From contig JAEDGE010000110.1 of assembly GCA_016297675.1 (NCBI GenBank), positions 1-6,382 on the forward strand: a stretch of 6,382 bases of DNA, written 5' to 3'. The DNA is from Oscillospiraceae bacterium. Its GTDB lineage: Bacteria > Bacillota > Clostridia > Oscillospirales > Ruminococcaceae. Shown here piece after piece: positions 5,280 to 6,382 of this stretch (position 1 is its first letter; each line of letters starts with the position of its first letter). The position numbers were made by a program, and so were the translations under genes. The notes under the pieces were generated by a model. The model was not told the DNA's origin and searched no databases. It was given only the letters and a program-made list of their open reading frames with translations.

Positions 5280-6128
5280 ATGAAATATATTTTGATATTA
5301 TTCGTATGTATCGTTGTGTGTACGGGTCTGATTGTGCTGGAACAGAAACGGCTTGTGATTCGTCAACAGACGCTGCAGCTTCCTTCCCTGCCGGATGCCT
5401 TTGATGGCTTTCGGATGGTGCAGCTTTCTGACTTGCATAAGCGTGTTTATCCGCATGGAGAAGGGCGGTTATTGCAAAAAGTACAGCAGTGTCAGCCGGA
5501 CATCATTGTCATAACTGGGGATCTGGTTTCCCGCTATGTGACAGACTTCACAGAACGAACGGCACTTCTGACGGCTCTGCGACAGATCGCACCAGTTTAC
5601 CTTTCCCTTGGGAATCATGAATGGGATTTTCAGCCGCAGCAGATGGCAGATTATCGGGTGATGGTGGAGCAGTCAAATTGTGTGCTGCTGGAAAATGAAA
5701 CAGTTGCTTTGCAGCGAAATGGAGCCGTTTGCTATCTGGCAGGGGCATCGCTGCGGATTGGGATTTACCATGATGCGGCGTTTCAGTATCGGGATTTAGA
5801 ATCCTATACAGCAGCAGACCTGACGGCAGACCTTGGAGAAAGAAAGGGGTGTACGATTTTGCTGGCACATAGTCCGTTTCCGGCAGAGAGTTATTTTGCG
5901 TGGGGAGCAGATTTAACGCTGAGTGGTCATGTACATGGTGGGATTGTACGGTTGCCGGTCATAGGTGGTCTGCTGTCGCCGGAGCGGCGGTTTTTTCCGC
6001 AGTACAGTAAGGGACTGTATGAAAAGGATGGACGATATTTGTATGTAAATTGTGGGATTGGGAAGCTGCGGCTTGGCAATCCGTCGGAGGTAGCAGTGAT
6101 CATATTGCAGAGCGAAAATAGCAAATAG
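5280..6128 (+). CDS. Membrane-anchored metallophosphoesterase, YkuE/YaeI type
   Basis: The 282-residue product is a calcineurin-like metallophosphoesterase of the group containing Bacillus YkuE and YaeI/LpxG-like enzymes, which hydrolyse phosphoesters using two metal ions. An N-terminal hydrophobic anchor (3-20) precedes the domain, so the active site probably faces outside. All metal-binding motifs are intact: SDLH (D51, H53), GDL (D81), GNHE (N112, H113), AHSP (H197) and GHVHGG (H217, H219). The anchor cysteines do not form a canonical lipobox. ATG 5280 is chosen because GAGGAGG lies 5 bases upstream; an in-frame ATG at 5208 lies in the terminator T-tract and is rejected. The substrate cannot be told from sequence. 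It follows a terminator, so it is a separate unit, and it occupies the place where mnmE/mnmG often follow jag. Confidence 0.93.
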   Translation: MKYILILFVCIVVCTGLIVLEQKRLVIRQQTLQLPSLPDAFDGFRMVQLSDLHKRVYPHGEGRLLQKVQQCQPDIIVITGDLVSRYVTDFTERTALLTALRQIAPVYLSLGNHEWDFQPQQMADYRVMVEQSNCVLLENETVALQRNGAVCYLAGASLRIGIYHDAAFQYRDLESYTAADLTADLGERKGCTILLAHSPFPAESYFAWGADLTLSGHVHGGIVRLPVIGGLLSPERRFFPQYSKGLYEKDGRYLYVNCGIGKLRLGNPSEVAVIILQSENSK

Positions 6129-6179
6129 AAGTAACGTTGCACGTACGCAAATCAATTTTTAAATGATGGTATAAATTCT

Positions 6180-6285
6180 ACGCCGCAGGCGACTGCGGTC
6201 AAGCTGGCTCAGCTTGGCGAGGGTGATTCCCCACAGTGTGGGGAAATGTCGGCGTAGCCGACAAAGGGGAAGGGCATCCTCTAAA
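6180..6285 (+). repeat. Multi-hairpin dispersed repeat, copy 2 (downstream of the phosphoesterase)
   Basis: This is the inverted counterpart of 1-106, 51 bases after the phosphoesterase stop codon. In sense orientation it contains CCGCA/TGCGG (6183-6198), AAGCT/AGCTT (6201-6215), TTCCCCACA-g-TGTGGGGAA (6227-6245) and GTCGGC/GCCGAC with a GTA loop (6248-6262), then a purine-rich end. As with copy 1, it lies in the same orientation as the upstream gene. No T-run follows any stem, so it is not a standard intrinsic terminator, although no other terminator is visible after the phosphoesterase gene. Confidence 0.9.
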
Positions 6286-6382
6286 TAAGGGGGGCAAGCT
6301 GCCACCCTTGCAAAGCAAACGAGTTGGAATCGGTAAGCAAATGAAAAATAAGATACCGCTGTCCGCCATCTGAAAAAACAAA
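6286..6382. other. Noncoding right edge with one hairpin
   Basis: No credible gene is seen in these 97 bases. AAGGG-g-GGC (6287-6295) pairs with GCC-a-CCCTT (6301-6309) around an AAGCT loop with one G/A mismatch, directly after the repeat. It may be a further hairpin of the same element, but the matching part of copy 1 would lie outside the window. Confidence 0.4.

Noticed and set aside
1..6285. The inverted repeats as ends of a composite transposon
   Set aside because: The enclosed genes are essential core genes around the origin and no transposase or integrase is present. Two copies of a dispersed repeat are a simpler explanation.
6199..6381. 60-residue minus-strand open frame across the right repeat
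   Set aside because: It runs through palindromic repeat DNA, has no Shine-Dalgarno or recognisable domain, and extends to the window edge.
1..6382. tRNA, rRNA or CRISPR array
   Set aside because: No cloverleaf, rRNA-like stretch or regularly spaced direct repeats were seen on either strand.

Overview
The window is a bacterial chromosomal replication-origin neighbourhood of the Firmicutes/Clostridia type. The order is dnaA (minus strand), an AT-rich oriC-like intergenic region, then rpmH, rnpA, yidD, yidC and jag on the plus strand. Protein style suggests an anaerobic gut-type clostridium, perhaps Oscillospirales or a Ruminococcus relative: the DnaA RFEWGL motif, a YidC without a lipobox, and a Jag with a long acidic linker. 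This placement is inference; no rRNA or species marker is present.

Layout. Bases 1-106 hold one copy of a multi-hairpin repeat that begins 2 bases after the dnaA stop codon. dnaA fills 109-1479 on the minus strand. Bases 1480-1998 hold the dnaA upstream region (a -10-like element, a 17-base palindrome), the origin candidate with three TTTTCCACA DnaA boxes and an AT-rich stretch, a consensus sigma-A promoter (TTGACA-17-TATAAT), and a structured leader of about 135 nt for rpmH. rpmH (1999-2133, GTG start) is followed by a strong intrinsic terminator, then rnpA (2204-2599, GTG start), yidD (2596-2862, ATGA overlap), yidC (2866-3990, apparently an ATT start) and jag (4056-5156), closed by a second terminator. 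A membrane-anchored YkuE/YaeI-type metallophosphoesterase (5280-6128) stands where mnmE/mnmG are common in relatives. Bases 6180-6285 hold the second copy of the repeat in inverted orientation (104 of 106 bases identical), followed by 97 bases with one more hairpin and no gene.

How the genes fit together. DnaA binds and opens the origin. L34 and RnpA supply ribosome and RNase P components. YidD and YidC insert membrane proteins, and Jag/KhpB is an RNA-binding protein customarily linked to yidC. The terminator between rpmH and rnpA would let abundant L34 be made with much less RnpA and YidC.

Most notable points: the near-identical hairpin repeat lying in sense orientation downstream of both outward-facing genes around the origin; the evidence that yidC starts at the rare codon ATT; a two-codon mini-ORF overlapping the dnaA start; and the structured rpmH leader.
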